Notes: generated by a model from the letters alone, not told the origin. A stretch of 64,000 nt of DNA from JANMDS01 sp031430575 (GCA_031430575.1 JANPBT010000031.1:1-64000), one strand, 5' to 3'. Counted from the first letter of the stretch, positions 1 through 8,245 are shown. Program-made: numbers and translations.

Positions 1-10
1 GGGACGCACC
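1..10. repeat. IS target-site duplication, left copy
   Basis: GGGACGCACC, identical to 1518-1527 on the other side of the insertion sequence. The window begins exactly with this copy. Confidence 0.85.
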
Positions 11-79
11 CAATGCTGTTCACTTAAGTAAAGATGTGTAAAAATTGATCTCCATCGACAAGTTGATGGAGAGAGCGCT

Positions 80-1330
80 ATGGCAGGTAAAGCGGCGGTA
101 CTCAGTAGTGGCGCGCGGCTGAGTGATTATTTAAGCGTTGGATTGCTCGCGCGCATGATTTCGCCCAGCGCGGTGCAAAACGCTTTAGAGCGCATGGGCA
201 GGCAAAGCCAGCGCAATCGCGCCTTTCCTGCCGCAGCGGTGGTGTATTACGTCGTAGCGCTATCGCTTTATCGCAGCGTCAACGCCCAAGAAGTATTGCG
301 TGTAGTGTGCGAGGGGTTGGACTATTTGGATTGCCCCGCATCGTTATCGGACGTGGGCAAGTCAGGGATCAGCCAAGCCCGCGCCCGCTTAGGCGAAGCG
401 GTCATGCAAGAAATCGCCCGTGAAGTGCTGCAACCTATGGGCGCTATGGGCGTTGCGCCGGACGGTAAAAACGCGAGCGCCGACCTTGCCCAAACGTCTC
501 CCACGCACTGGCGTGGTCTGCGCGTGGTGGCCCTCGATGGCAGCACGGTTGAAGTGACCGACGAACAAGACAACCGCGAGGCGTTCGGTGTACCGGGCAC
601 CCAACAAGGGCGCACCGGCTACCCGCAAGCGCGCTTTACTGCCTTGTTCGAGCGCGGCTCAGGCGCGTTGTTCGGCGTCACGCTGGGCGGGTACAAAAAC
701 AGCGAACATTCGCTCGCACGCCATACCATCGGCGCACTCAAGCGCGACATGTTGTGTTTAGCCGATCGTGGCTTCGCAGGCTACCCACTATGGCAGTATG
801 CCAATGAAACGAAAGCCCAACTGTTGTGGCGTATCCCCAAAAATCGGCGTTTGCCCAAGTTGCAGATATTGGCCGATGGTTCGTATTTGTCCGAGCTCAA
901 TATTTCACCGGCGACCCACTTAGCGCATCCGCAGTTGTCGGGCACGCCGATCAAGGTGCGCGTCATCGAATACAGCTTGCCTGGCCGCCCCAATAGTGAG
1001 CCGATCTACCGGCTCATCACCACGTTGGTAGATGCAAAAAGCTATCCAGCCGACGCACTGGCAGCGCTTTACGCCGAGCGCTGGGGCATTGAAACCGCGT
1101 TTGCCGATTTGAAAACTACGCTTAAAGGTGCAGACATTGTGTTGCGCAGCAAAACCCCAGAGCTGGTGCGTCAAGAGTTCTGGGGGATGATGCTGGCCTA
1201 CCAAGCGGTCAGACTACTCATGTGGGAGGTGGCGCAAACGAATCGGCTTGCGCCAGACAAATTGAGCTTCAAAGGTGCGCTGAACACCGTTCGCCGAAAG
1301 CTGCCCCGAAGCGGGGCCATTTCCCCCTGA
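80..1330 (+). CDS. IS4 family transposase, C-terminally frameshifted
   Basis: This is a DDE transposase of the IS4 group. The catalytic triad is visible: first Asp in VVALDGSTVEV, second Asp in CLADRGFAG, and the Glu in the YREK-like segment YAERWGIETAFADLK. Conserved IS4 text also includes LRSKTPELVRQEFWG. The frame stops at 1330 just after a run of five C (1323-1327), about 60 residues short of the family length. The missing tail continues in the +1 frame to a stop at 1506-1508 inside the right terminal repeat. It may be inactivated by a one-base insertion. Programmed frameshifting is possible but is not typical of this family. Confidence 0.9.
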   Translation: MAGKAAVLSSGARLSDYLSVGLLARMISPSAVQNALERMGRQSQRNRAFPAAAVVYYVVALSLYRSVNAQEVLRVVCEGLDYLDCPASLSDVGKSGISQARARLGEAVMQEIAREVLQPMGAMGVAPDGKNASADLAQTSPTHWRGLRVVALDGSTVEVTDEQDNREAFGVPGTQQGRTGYPQARFTALFERGSGALFGVTLGGYKNSEHSLARHTIGALKRDMLCLADRGFAGYPLWQYANETKAQLLWRIPKNRRLPKLQILADGSYLSELNISPATHLAHPQLSGTPIKVRVIEYSLPGRPNSEPIYRLITTLVDAKSYPADALAALYAERWGIETAFADLKTTLKGADIVLRSKTPELVRQEFWGMMLAYQAVRLLMWEVAQTNRLAPDKLSFKGALNTVRRKLPRSGAISP

Positions 1331-1508
1331 GCTGCGGGCGGGCTGGTTCACTCGACTCGTGGCCGAAATCGCGCGCGAAACCCATCGCCACAAACCCAAT
1401 CGTACCAATCCGCGCAGAGTGAAACGACGAACGAAAGACTTCCAGCCGCGAAAAGGATCGGAAAAACTCAACCAAGTCTTTGATTCAACACCGAGAATAC
1501 TTAAGTGA
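1323..1508 (+). other. Out-of-frame C-terminal tail of the IS4 transposase
   Basis: Read in the +1 frame from the C-run, the sequence gives PPELRAGWFTRLVAEIARET, then a basic stretch with RRVKRRTKDFQPRK, ending at a stop at 1506-1508. This matches the basic C-terminus expected of IS4 transposases, so a single frameshift separates it from the upstream ORF. Confidence 0.75.
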
Positions 1509-1517
1509 ACAGCATTG

Positions 1518-1527
1518 GGGACGCACC
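1518..1527. repeat. IS target-site duplication, right copy
   Basis: GGGACGCACC, identical to positions 1-10. It directly abuts the right terminal inverted repeat. Confidence 0.85.
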
Positions 1528-1611
1528 TTAACATTTGATCGTGCCGATCATAAAGATGGCGAAGTCACAGCCGGAAAAGACGCGTTGAGCCCGCCTGCTA
1601 CGCCGAAGTAA
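1528..1611 (+). pseudogene. Possible 3' remnant of a gene interrupted by the IS
   Basis: Directly after the target duplication an open frame reads LTFDRADHKDGEVTAGKDAL and ends in TAA at 1609-1611. The ADHKDGEVT stretch resembles a degenerate EF-hand-type acidic loop, so the IS may have cut a gene whose 5' part lies left of the window. It is short and I cannot exclude chance. The remaining sequence up to 1741 shows nothing further except a GGTGCGCACC / GTGCGCACC repeat near 1630-1657. Confidence 0.25.
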
Positions 1612-1747
1612 ATAGTCAATAGGTTGGCCTAAGGTGCGCACCGCTCTTGTGCGCACCCATTCAATGCTTCTGATCCCGCGGGCGCTCGCATTCGAAATGT
1701 GGTGCAGGCCCTTCGAAGTTCGTTCATTTTTCAAAGATTGAGTGCCG

Positions 1748-2158
1748 ATGAAAGTCGATCAAAAACTTGTAGATACCGCCATTGCGCAAGCATTAGCGCG
1801 CTTCCCGAACGGCTACGCAGGCGCGGCGGCGATTTATACGAGTGATGGGCAGCTGTTCACGAGCGTGTGTTTTGATTCGCCCCATGAGGGCGCGAATCTT
1901 TGCCATGAAACTGGCGCGTATTGCGAAGCGAATCGGCTGAATTTGAAGGTGACGGCCTCCGTGTGTGTTTCGCGCGAAACTCCGGACGCGCCGTTCATCA
2001 TTCTCACGCCCTGTGGCATTTGCCAAGAGCGGTTGGCTACGTGGGGGCGTGATGTGGAGGTGGCTGTGCCCGCATCTATTGATTCGACGAAATGGGAAGG
2101 CAAGCGATTGCGGGAGGTACAGCCTTACTACTGGCGCAATGCGTTTGAGGATTCGTAG
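1748..2158 (+). CDS. Cytidine deaminase-family zinc hydrolase
   Basis: A 136-residue protein of the cytidine/blasticidin-S deaminase fold. Visible motifs are LCHETGAYCEA, carrying one zinc ligand and the presumed catalytic Glu, and TPCGICQERL, carrying the PCxxC zinc pair. The C-terminal VQPYYWRNAF matches conserved tails of small Cdd-like proteins in Pseudomonas and related bacteria. A GTG at 1742 in the same frame is an alternative start; neither start has a clear Shine-Dalgarno. The gene sits alone between the IS and a toxin-antitoxin operon. The substrate (cytidine or another nucleoside) is not determined by the sequence. Confidence 0.8.
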   Translation: MKVDQKLVDTAIAQALARFPNGYAGAAAIYTSDGQLFTSVCFDSPHEGANLCHETGAYCEANRLNLKVTASVCVSRETPDAPFIILTPCGICQERLATWGRDVEVAVPASIDSTKWEGKRLREVQPYYWRNAFEDS

Positions 2159-2183
2159 GTTCGGCATTCATGATCTTACTTGC

Positions 2184-2212
2184 TTTACAATGCATATAAA
2201 TATATGCATAAT
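2184..2212 (+). promoter_or_regulatory. brnTA promoter with operator palindrome in the spacer
   Basis: TTTACA (2184-2189) and CATAAT (2207-2212) form a sigma70-like pair with a 17-bp spacer. Nearly the whole spacer is an inverted repeat, ATGCATATA-AA-TATATGCAT (2190-2209). This is a natural binding site for the DNA-binding antitoxin BrnA, which autorepresses in known systems. Predicted transcription would begin only one or two bases before the toxin ATG at 2221, implying a leaderless mRNA. Confidence 0.65.
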
Positions 2213-2220
2213 ACCGATCA

Positions 2221-2490
2221 ATGAACTTTACGTGGCATGAAATCAAGCGGCTGGCGAACATCAAAAAGCATAGGCTTGATTTTGCTGATGTTTGTAAAGT
2301 ATTCGACGGCGCGACGGCAACTGACGAAGATCGACGGGACTATGCGGGCGAGCAACGTTTCAACACCGTAGGGCTACTTGAAACGGTCGTGGTCGTGATC
2401 TCTCACACTGAATCAGACGACGAAATCCACATCATCTCGATGCGAAAGGCAGAGCGGCATGAAATCCACACCTTCTTCTCCCACTTCTAA
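2221..2490 (+). CDS. brnT: BrnT family toxin (type II toxin-antitoxin)
   Basis: An 89-residue protein with the BrnT pattern: an N-terminal FTWHEIKRLANIKKH (W-x4-R-x-NxxKH), the segment LDFADVCKVFDG, and the C-terminal IHIISMRKAERHEIHTF, where BrnT has its [IV]ISxRxAxxxE motif. BrnT is a RelE-fold ribonuclease that blocks translation. It lies first in the operon and overlaps the antitoxin gene by 32 bp, the usual brnT-brnA order. There is no ribosome-binding site before the ATG, consistent with a leaderless transcript. Confidence 0.88.
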   Translation: MNFTWHEIKRLANIKKHRLDFADVCKVFDGATATDEDRRDYAGEQRFNTVGLLETVVVVISHTESDDEIHIISMRKAERHEIHTFFSHF

Positions 2491-2737
2491 ACCACGGCTA
2501 CGCGTTGGACTGAAAGATGCGAGTCCGGCGCAGTTCGCCGATGCTCTGGCCACGCAAATGGGCAAGCAGCGCATCACGATCATGCTCGACGAAGCGGTGG
2601 TGCAAGCTTACAAAGCCCGAGCAGGTGGGCGGGGCTACCAAACGCTTATCAACGAGACGCTGCGGCGAGGGTTGCAAGCGGAATCTCTTAAAGAGACACT
2701 GCGAGAAGTGATTCGGGAAGAGTTGAATCCAGCGTAG
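2459..2737 (+). CDS. brnA: BrnA family antitoxin
   Basis: A 92-residue protein with a disordered, Ser/Pro-rich start and a ribbon-helix-helix region, QRITIMLDEAVVQAYKARAG..GYQTLINETLRRGL, followed by a charged helix. This matches BrnA antitoxins, which neutralise BrnT and bind the operon promoter as dimers. The palindrome at 2190-2209 is the likely operator. Translation is coupled to the toxin by the 32-bp overlap. Confidence 0.85.
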   Translation: MKSTPSSPTSKPRLRVGLKDASPAQFADALATQMGKQRITIMLDEAVVQAYKARAGGRGYQTLINETLRRGLQAESLKETLREVIREELNPA

Positions 2738-2762
2738 CGCTTGCAAACGCGCGCACCGGCTT

Positions 2763-3515
2763 TCACGCAAACGCGACGCTCACAATCCCCGCCACGGCCA
2801 ACACCGCCAGAATCATCAATACATAACGCTTAAATTGTTCAGGAGAAACGATGGAAAATCCCCGCGTGCCGATGGCAATTCCAATGAGCATGGGGATGGC
2901 GAGGAGCGCGCCGAGGGAGAAGGTTTGCGCATTTGCTACGCCATGCCACAAGCCCCAACTGAGCGAATAAATTCCACTCAAAAAGAACAGAACGACCAAC
3001 GTGGCTCGCAGCGATTTGGCAGGCAGCTCGGCGGCAAAAAGCACGACCGAGGCCATCATGCCACCAACCGAAGACGATCCCGCTAAAAAACCTGCCATTA
3101 AGCCCGTGCCAAATCGAAAGCCCAGCCCGTCGCGCAACGGTAGGCGCACGTTTGCCAACAAACATAGGCTTGCGACCAAAATCACTAGGCACGCGCCTAA
3201 GCGCAAGATTGCTTGCGGCGCATACGCGAGCGCAGCCACTCCAATGGGAATTGAGATAACGTAGCCCGCCGCCATTGCTTTTAGCCAGCGCCAATTCACA
3301 TCTTTCCACACGCTTTTAAGTAACGAAAGCGAGCCGACAATTTCTAAAAACTGCGCCGCAGGTATGAGTGACTTGGGCGCAATAAAAAAGCTGCCACTGG
3401 CAACTAAAACCGCTGAGAGACCAAAGCCAGAAAAGCCGCGCACGATGCCTGCGAGCAGGGCACAGAGCGCAAGGGGGAAAGAGAGCTCAGCGAGAGCAGG
3501 TAGGATGGTCGGCAT
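2763..3515 (-). CDS. TauE/SafE family membrane transporter
   Basis: A 250-residue polytopic membrane protein with about eight hydrophobic segments and the TauE/SafE signature: the early GxxxGFSGFG motif (GIVRGFSGFGLSAVL) and a second glycine-rich GLMAGFLAGSSSVGG in the middle. Members export or import small anions such as sulfite, sulfoacetate or organosulfonates; the substrate cannot be read here. It is transcribed convergently to brnTA, with 25 bp between stop codons. The upstream 178 bp (3516-3693) contain no recognisable gene. Confidence 0.85.
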   Translation of the reverse strand: MPTILPALAELSFPLALCALLAGIVRGFSGFGLSAVLVASGSFFIAPKSLIPAAQFLEIVGSLSLLKSVWKDVNWRWLKAMAAGYVISIPIGVAALAYAPQAILRLGACLVILVASLCLLANVRLPLRDGLGFRFGTGLMAGFLAGSSSVGGMMASVVLFAAELPAKSLRATLVVLFFLSGIYSLSWGLWHGVANAQTFSLGALLAIPMLIGIAIGTRGFSIVSPEQFKRYVLMILAVLAVAGIVSVAFA

Positions 3516-3693
3516 GAGGATTTATGTTTTTTTAGGCCGTACAAAGTAGTGCTTCAATTTCAAATGTATTCCCTCTCCAAAAGGGCGGGGGAATAAGTTT
3601 GGGGGTGACGCGCGAAAAGTCTGAAAGCGTCTAGTTCGTTGCAGTCTAGTAACAGAGGGTTTATCGGGTGATCCGTGACTACATTCGCCACGG

Positions 3694-4098
3694 TTAGGCT
3701 GTTTTTTTCTTAGCTTTCCTGCTCTTTTTAGGCTTACTGTCACCACGCTTCGCCCGCTCTTCCTTCATCGCAAGCTCGCGGCGCATTTTTTCTTCTTTCA
3801 TATTTTGAACCCGTTCTGCGGCGGCGGAGCGGCGTTTGTCTGCCCGCTCTTTGGCTTCCTGCCCTTGCCGTGCGGCATGCCGCTTTTGAAAGGCAGCCTC
3901 ATCAGCGCGTTGATTTTTATCTGAGTCGGTCACGGAGATGCCTTTTTTGGTCACCGTTGATGGTGCGGTGCCGTTCGGGCAAAACTCAGCGTAGGTGACT
4001 TTCCCACCGGGCCCATCGCAGCGCTTGACTTCTTGCGCATGCCCGAGCGTTGCAATACCTGCGGCGCAGATTACGCCTAAAAAAGCAATTATTTTCAT
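3694..4098 (-). CDS. DUF4124-like secreted protein with a basic coiled tail
   Basis: A 134-residue exported protein. A signal peptide (MKIIAFLGVICAAGIATLGHAQ) is followed by EVKRCDGPGGKVTYAEFCPNG, which fits the short DUF4124 domain common in beta- and gammaproteobacteria. The rest is highly charged, Lys/Arg/Glu-rich and probably helical, ending in a polybasic KKSRKAKKKTA. A copy of the dispersed repeat (core 4059-4069) encodes CAAGI inside the signal peptide. It lies 9 bp downstream of the next gene's stop on the same strand. Function unknown. Confidence 0.7.
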   Translation of the reverse strand: MKIIAFLGVICAAGIATLGHAQEVKRCDGPGGKVTYAEFCPNGTAPSTVTKKGISVTDSDKNQRADEAAFQKRHAARQGQEAKERADKRRSAAAERVQNMKEEKMRRELAMKEERAKRGDSKPKKSRKAKKKTA

Positions 4099-4107
4099 TA
4101 TTTTTCC

Positions 4108-5844
4108 TTAGTTTGCCGGCACGACAACGCACATCACGTTGCCTTCAATAATCCAGTTGGCGTTTTTCATATTATTAATGATTGCCGCCGTGGTCATGAA
4201 GCGATGATTACTATCGAGGAATTGATAGCGGTTGTTGTAAGCGCGGGTGACGGGCGTTGTGAATTGCGGGCACGCGCTGCCGACGGTGAAGGCGCGCCAT
4301 GCACTTTGCTCTTCGAGCCAATCTTGCGGGATTTTGCGCAAGCCTGCGGCCTCGGGCGCATCGGCGGTGAAGAAATGGGTGTTTGCGCCTTTGCCGCGCG
4401 CATCATGATAGAAACGAAAGACTTGCGCGCCGGTTGCCGCAGTATCGCGCCATGCAATAAAGCCTTGCCCCGTGCGCGCCCAGCCGAGCTTAGGGTCGGC
4501 ATCGAGATATTGCTTCTCGCCTTCAATGGCGGTCATGAAGTAATGGTTGAGCCCGGCGTGGTAATACTCGATCACGCCGACTTCATCCTGAAACCACCAT
4601 GGCTGCGTGACGGCGCTGAGCACGGTATCAGGGGCATTGCCAGTGACCGATTGCACGCTTGCGAGTTTCGTGCGCGCCGCAGCGTCGCCAAAAAGATGGG
4701 CATCATAAAAAAGTAATGACCAGGTAAAAATATCAGGCGCATGGGCAGGCACGAACGTATGCTCAAGACCGGCAATGGAAACATGATAATTCGTGCCACT
4801 CAAATTGCGCACCATGCGTTTGGTTTGCAACTCGGGGGCGGTGGTATCCGCGCTGCCGGTAATGGCTATATAAGGCGTGCGAATGCCGCGTACGCCTTCG
4901 TTGCCCGAATCAAAGCTGGCAACCGAAGCAAAAGCGCCGTAGTCGATACCGGAGTAGGGCACGTAGCCGACGAACGCCTTGATGCGTTTATCGGTGATGA
5001 CCACTTCGGCGTTGTTGCTGCTAATGCCGAGCGATGTAGTGAGTTTTGCGCCTTGATTGAGCATCAGCGATTGCCCGCCTAAGCTTGCGCCCCAGCCCGC
5101 GATTTGATTTCCATCAAGATGATCTTTAAAGGCGGCATGATTGAGGAGATAGCTTAACGTCTCAGACACCACCACCGGGCGAATTGCCATCGCCTCCGCG
5201 ATTAAAGGGTAATCGCGCACAACGCTTGCGACGTCGCCAAACGAGCCGATTTTGACTTGAATGAAGCGCTGATCGGCATGGAATGGAATGACCACGACAA
5301 AGCCTTGCGCAGCAAATTGCTTGCCAACCGTTAAATAGTCGAGATCGAGCGGCGCGCCGCCGAGACCGTGTGAGAGCAAAAGCACGGGGTAGCGTTTTGA
5401 TGCATCGGCAAAGATTGGCTGATCGCCCAAGCGCTGCATGCGCGGCACGATTTGGCCATTGGGCAGCGTGTAATCTGGGCGGGGATTATTTGCGGTGGTC
5501 GGGTAGCAGGCAATCGCTGGGGTGGAAATAATTTGATTGGGATAGCGCTTAAAAATCGAAGGATTATTCGGCATCTTTGCGGCAATCAGCAAAGGCCCGC
5601 TCACCGGCGTTGCCGCCCGCACAAAAAGGGAATCAGCGAAAACCCCGCCATCGCCTCGCCACGTATTTTCGGGCGTGATCCCCGCGGGGAGGCGCGTGTA
5701 ATCCATTTCAACATCGGTGCACGCAACGGCTGCCTGCGATAACACGATGGGCGCGATCGTGGTTTGGCCAAAGGCGACGGATGAAAAAAGTAAAGCAGTC
5801 GCCAGAGCGCGAGAAAACGGCAAAACGATTGAATTCGTGGGCAT
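4108..5844 (-). CDS. Secreted alpha/beta hydrolase with C-terminal DUF5648 domain
   Basis: A 578-residue exported protein. The signal peptide MPTNSIVLPFSRALATALL..AFGQ fixes the start at 5844; a longer in-frame reading to 6336 would overlap the opposite-strand transporter and is rejected. The N-terminal half is a dienelactone-hydrolase/PAF-acetylhydrolase-like hydrolase with VLLLSHGLGG (oxyanion loop), nucleophile elbow GWGASLGGQS, a downstream Asp region and a late His in GLEHTFV. The C-terminal part has repeats typical of DUF5648 (IEYYHAGLNHYFMTA, FRFYHDARGKGANTHFFT, NHRFMT), often attached to extracellular enzymes. The substrate is unknown; a secreted esterase is most likely. Confidence 0.75.
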   Translation of the reverse strand: MPTNSIVLPFSRALATALLFSSVAFGQTTIAPIVLSQAAVACTDVEMDYTRLPAGITPENTWRGDGGVFADSLFVRAATPVSGPLLIAAKMPNNPSIFKRYPNQIISTPAIACYPTTANNPRPDYTLPNGQIVPRMQRLGDQPIFADASKRYPVLLLSHGLGGAPLDLDYLTVGKQFAAQGFVVVIPFHADQRFIQVKIGSFGDVASVVRDYPLIAEAMAIRPVVVSETLSYLLNHAAFKDHLDGNQIAGWGASLGGQSLMLNQGAKLTTSLGISSNNAEVVITDKRIKAFVGYVPYSGIDYGAFASVASFDSGNEGVRGIRTPYIAITGSADTTAPELQTKRMVRNLSGTNYHVSIAGLEHTFVPAHAPDIFTWSLLFYDAHLFGDAAARTKLASVQSVTGNAPDTVLSAVTQPWWFQDEVGVIEYYHAGLNHYFMTAIEGEKQYLDADPKLGWARTGQGFIAWRDTAATGAQVFRFYHDARGKGANTHFFTADAPEAAGLRKIPQDWLEEQSAWRAFTVGSACPQFTTPVTRAYNNRYQFLDSNHRFMTTAAIINNMKNANWIIEGNVMCVVVPAN

Positions 5845-5950
5845 AAAAATGACGGAAACAGGAAAAGTCCAAGCTTCGTGAAGGATGCCACAAAACGGCA
5901 CCGCGCGCCCGCATAATGCGAAGCTGTTTTGGATCAAAAAGAATTTCGCA

Positions 5951-6871
5951 ATGCAACCTGCAGTTTCCGCAACATTACCTTCAACCGCGCCGCCACGCAG
6001 TCGCGTCTTGGCGACGCTTGCGCTCGGCGTAATCGCCGTCTCGTTCGCTGCAGTATTTATCCGTCTCGCGCAAGGCTCTGGCGCTTCATCGCTGGCGATT
6101 GCGACTGGGCGTTTGGTCATTGCATCGCTCTTCATGATTCCGATTGCGCTCATGACCTGCGGCGCAGATTTGCGCGGATTATCGCGTGTTGATTGGCTGC
6201 GCGGGTCCATCGTTGGCGCGCTCTTGGCTGCCCATTTTTGGTTGTGGATCTCATCGTTGTCGTATGTCAGCGTTGCGCTCTCCACGGTATTGGTGACGAC
6301 CACGCCGGTCTGGGTCGCGCTCGGTGCTTGGCTCATCAGGCGCGAGCGACTTTCATGGCTGCAATGTTTAGGCTTATTGCTAGCAGTTGCCGGTGGCGCA
6401 GCGCTCGCGCTCAGCGCAGGCAGTAGCCGTGATGCGAATCATGATGCACTTGCGCTCGGGTGCGCGCTGGCGATTGCCGGTGCGTGGGCGATTGCCGGCA
6501 ATATGCTCATCGGCCAGGGCTTGCGGGCAAAACTGCCTGTGCGCGCTTACGCAGCGTTAGCTTATGGTTGGGCGGGCGCGTGGCTTTTACTCGCGTTGAT
6601 CATTACCAAAACGCCCGTATTGGGGCTCGCGCCCAATGCTTACTGGGCCATGCTCGCGCTCGCGATCGTGCCGCAATTGATTGGGCACACCGCGCTCAAT
6701 TGGGCGCTTCCTTATTTAGGGGCAACGACTGTTGCAGTGAGCATCTTGGCTGAGCCGGTGGGCGCAGCGCTCATCGCAACCTTGGTACTCAACGAGCCGA
6801 TTACCCTTGCGATGGTGTTATGCTTTGCGGCAACGCTCGTCGGCATTGCGTTGGTTGCTTTCAAGCGCTGA
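5951..6871 (+). CDS. EamA/DMT family transporter
   Basis: A 306-residue protein with ten predicted transmembrane helices arranged as two EamA repeats (LALGVIAVSFAAVFIRLA... and GCALAIAGAWAIAGNML...). The family exports amino acids, purines or other metabolites; the substrate is not inferable. The ATG at 5951 is chosen because it gives the family length and leaves about 107 bp to the divergent hydrolase; an upstream in-frame ATG at 5885 is less likely. A dispersed-repeat copy (core 6157-6167) encodes TCGAD in a loop between helices. Confidence 0.85.
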   Translation: MQPAVSATLPSTAPPRSRVLATLALGVIAVSFAAVFIRLAQGSGASSLAIATGRLVIASLFMIPIALMTCGADLRGLSRVDWLRGSIVGALLAAHFWLWISSLSYVSVALSTVLVTTTPVWVALGAWLIRRERLSWLQCLGLLLAVAGGAALALSAGSSRDANHDALALGCALAIAGAWAIAGNMLIGQGLRAKLPVRAYAALAYGWAGAWLLLALIITKTPVLGLAPNAYWAMLALAIVPQLIGHTALNWALPYLGATTVAVSILAEPVGAALIATLVLNEPITLAMVLCFAATLVGIALVAFKR

Positions 6872-6904
6872 TTTGTGCGCCGATTTGCGTGTCGATTTTG
6901 AGGC

Positions 6905-6957
6905 ATACCTGCGGCGCAGATTTCGCCATTTTCGCGCTCAATCTGCGCCGCAGGTAT
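6905..6957. repeat. Inverted pair of the dispersed repeat in a convergent gap
   Basis: ATACCTGCGGCGCAGATTT (core 6909-6919) and its reverse complement (core 6943-6953) are separated by about 20 bp and could form a long stem-loop. The pair begins 34 bp after the transporter stop codon and lies between converging genes. It may act as a bidirectional terminator, though there is no strong U-run. Confidence 0.85.
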
Positions 6958-7165
6958 TTGAAAACCAACCCTTGCGCGGATGAACACGCCAACTACTTTT
7001 CGACCAATGCCCGATCGTGCGCTGCAGCGCTTGTGCGCAGCGCGCGCGTCTCGCTCGACGCGCATAACCTCATGAAGCGCACTGGCTTATTGGCAAAGAT
7101 CGCGCCCGATGATGTGGTCAGTACGCGTCGTCGAGCACTGAGTCGTTTGAATTTTTAGCGCGCTA
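6958..7165. other. Convergent intergenic region, coding-like fragment
   Basis: Between the repeat pair and the stop of the iron-binding protein gene I see no confident gene. One + strand frame ends HNLMKRTGLLAKIAPDDVVS..LSRLNF with a stop at 7156-7158 and has a coding-like look. It has no convincing start or family match and could be a decayed gene tail. Confidence 0.3.
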
Positions 7166-8200
7166 TTATTTCCAGCCTACCCGGGCGACGATTTCTTGCG
7201 CCTGCGCTTGATGCTTGCCAAGGACTGCGATATTCACCTGATCTTGCTTGAATGTGCCGAGCGCTTCTAGCTTTGCATTTTTGATTTTTGCGGTTTTGGT
7301 CACGGGCCATTCATTGTTGCCATCAGCGAAGTAGGCTTGCGCTTGATCGCTGGCGAGATATTCCAAAAATTGCACCGCGTTGGCTTTGTTTGGCGCGTGT
7401 TTTAATACCCCACCGCCCGAGACGTTCATATGCGTGCCGCGCCCCTCCTGATCGGCGAAAAGCACGCGCGTTTTTTCAACGATGGCCAGATCATCTGCCT
7501 TCGTTGAATTCATCATCCGCCCGTAGTAATACGAGTTTGCCAACGCGAGACTGCATTCGCCCGCGGCGACTGCTTTGATCTGATCGGTATCGCCGCCACG
7601 GGGCGTGCGCGCGAGATTGGCCACGATGCCTTTCGCCCACGCTTCGGCCTTTGCCGCACCCTCATGCTCGATGATCGATGAGAGCAGTGATAGGTTGTAG
7701 ACGTGTGCGCCTGAGCGGGTGCAGACTTGGCCTTTCCATTTTGGGTCTGCCAAATCGGCGTAAGACTTAATCGCACCGATCGGCACTTTCGCCTTGTCGG
7801 TCACGATAAGCCGCGCTCGCGTTGAAAAGCCAAACCACGTATTGCTTGCCATTCGCAGATGCGCGGGGATCTGGGCGCTGAGGAGCGCGGAATTAACGGG
7901 CGCAAAAATCCCGGTTTGCTCAGCGACCCAAAGCCGACCGGCATCGACGGTGAGAAATACATCGGCTGGGCTCTTATCGCCTTCGGTTTTGATGCGCTCA
8001 AGCAGCGCGTCTTCACCGGCCTCAATGCGGTTAATTTTGATTCCTGTTTGCGCAGTGAAATTGTTGTATAGCGCTTCGTCCGTGCTGTAGTGGCGAGCGG
8101 AGTAAAGGTTGAGCACATTGGCTTGCGCGTGCGCCGTGGGGATTTGCCCAGCGGCGAGGCAAAGTAGGCTAGAAACTGCGAGAGAGAGATTTAAATTCAT
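7166..8200 (-). CDS. Iron(III) ABC transporter periplasmic binding protein (FbpA/FutA-like)
   Basis: A 344-residue exported solute-binding protein. A signal peptide (MNLNLSLAVSSLLCLAAGQIPTAHAQA) precedes the mature start VLNLYSARHYSTDEALY, typical of ferric-ion-binding proteins. ALANSYYYGRM contains the paired tyrosines that coordinate Fe3+ in this family. It captures periplasmic iron for an ABC importer, but no permease or ATPase gene is adjacent, so the partner is elsewhere. A Fur-box-like palindrome lies 46 bp upstream of the start. The start at 8200 is chosen by the signal peptide; no clear Shine-Dalgarno is present. Confidence 0.88.
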   Translation of the reverse strand: MNLNLSLAVSSLLCLAAGQIPTAHAQANVLNLYSARHYSTDEALYNNFTAQTGIKINRIEAGEDALLERIKTEGDKSPADVFLTVDAGRLWVAEQTGIFAPVNSALLSAQIPAHLRMASNTWFGFSTRARLIVTDKAKVPIGAIKSYADLADPKWKGQVCTRSGAHVYNLSLLSSIIEHEGAAKAEAWAKGIVANLARTPRGGDTDQIKAVAAGECSLALANSYYYGRMMNSTKADDLAIVEKTRVLFADQEGRGTHMNVSGGGVLKHAPNKANAVQFLEYLASDQAQAYFADGNNEWPVTKTAKIKNAKLEALGTFKQDQVNIAVLGKHQAQAQEIVARVGWK

Positions 8201-8245
8201 AAGGTGGGATTTAATGGGAAAACACGATAACTTGGTTTTTAACAC

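Larger units (their letters stand above)
11..1517 (+). mobile_element. Complete IS4-group insertion sequence
   Basis: The element is 1507 bp long and bounded by perfect 20-bp terminal inverted repeats, CAATGCTGTTCACTTAAGTA at 11-30 and its reverse complement at 1498-1517. It is flanked by the 10-bp direct repeat GGGACGCACC (1-10 and 1518-1527), which is a target-site duplication in the size range of the IS4 group. The ends resemble those of E. coli IS4. It encodes one transposase whose C-terminus is frameshifted. The intact duplication suggests a fairly recent insertion. No copy of the dispersed CTGCGSCGCAG repeat lies within it. Confidence 0.93.

Noticed and set aside
322..1204. Several long open frames antisense to the transposase
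   Set aside because: They are shadows of the GC-rich coding frame, without starts, ribosome-binding sites or family features.
5845..6336. In-frame 164-residue N-terminal extension of the secreted hydrolase
   Set aside because: It overlaps the opposite-strand EamA transporter, and a clean signal peptide begins at the ATG at 5844.
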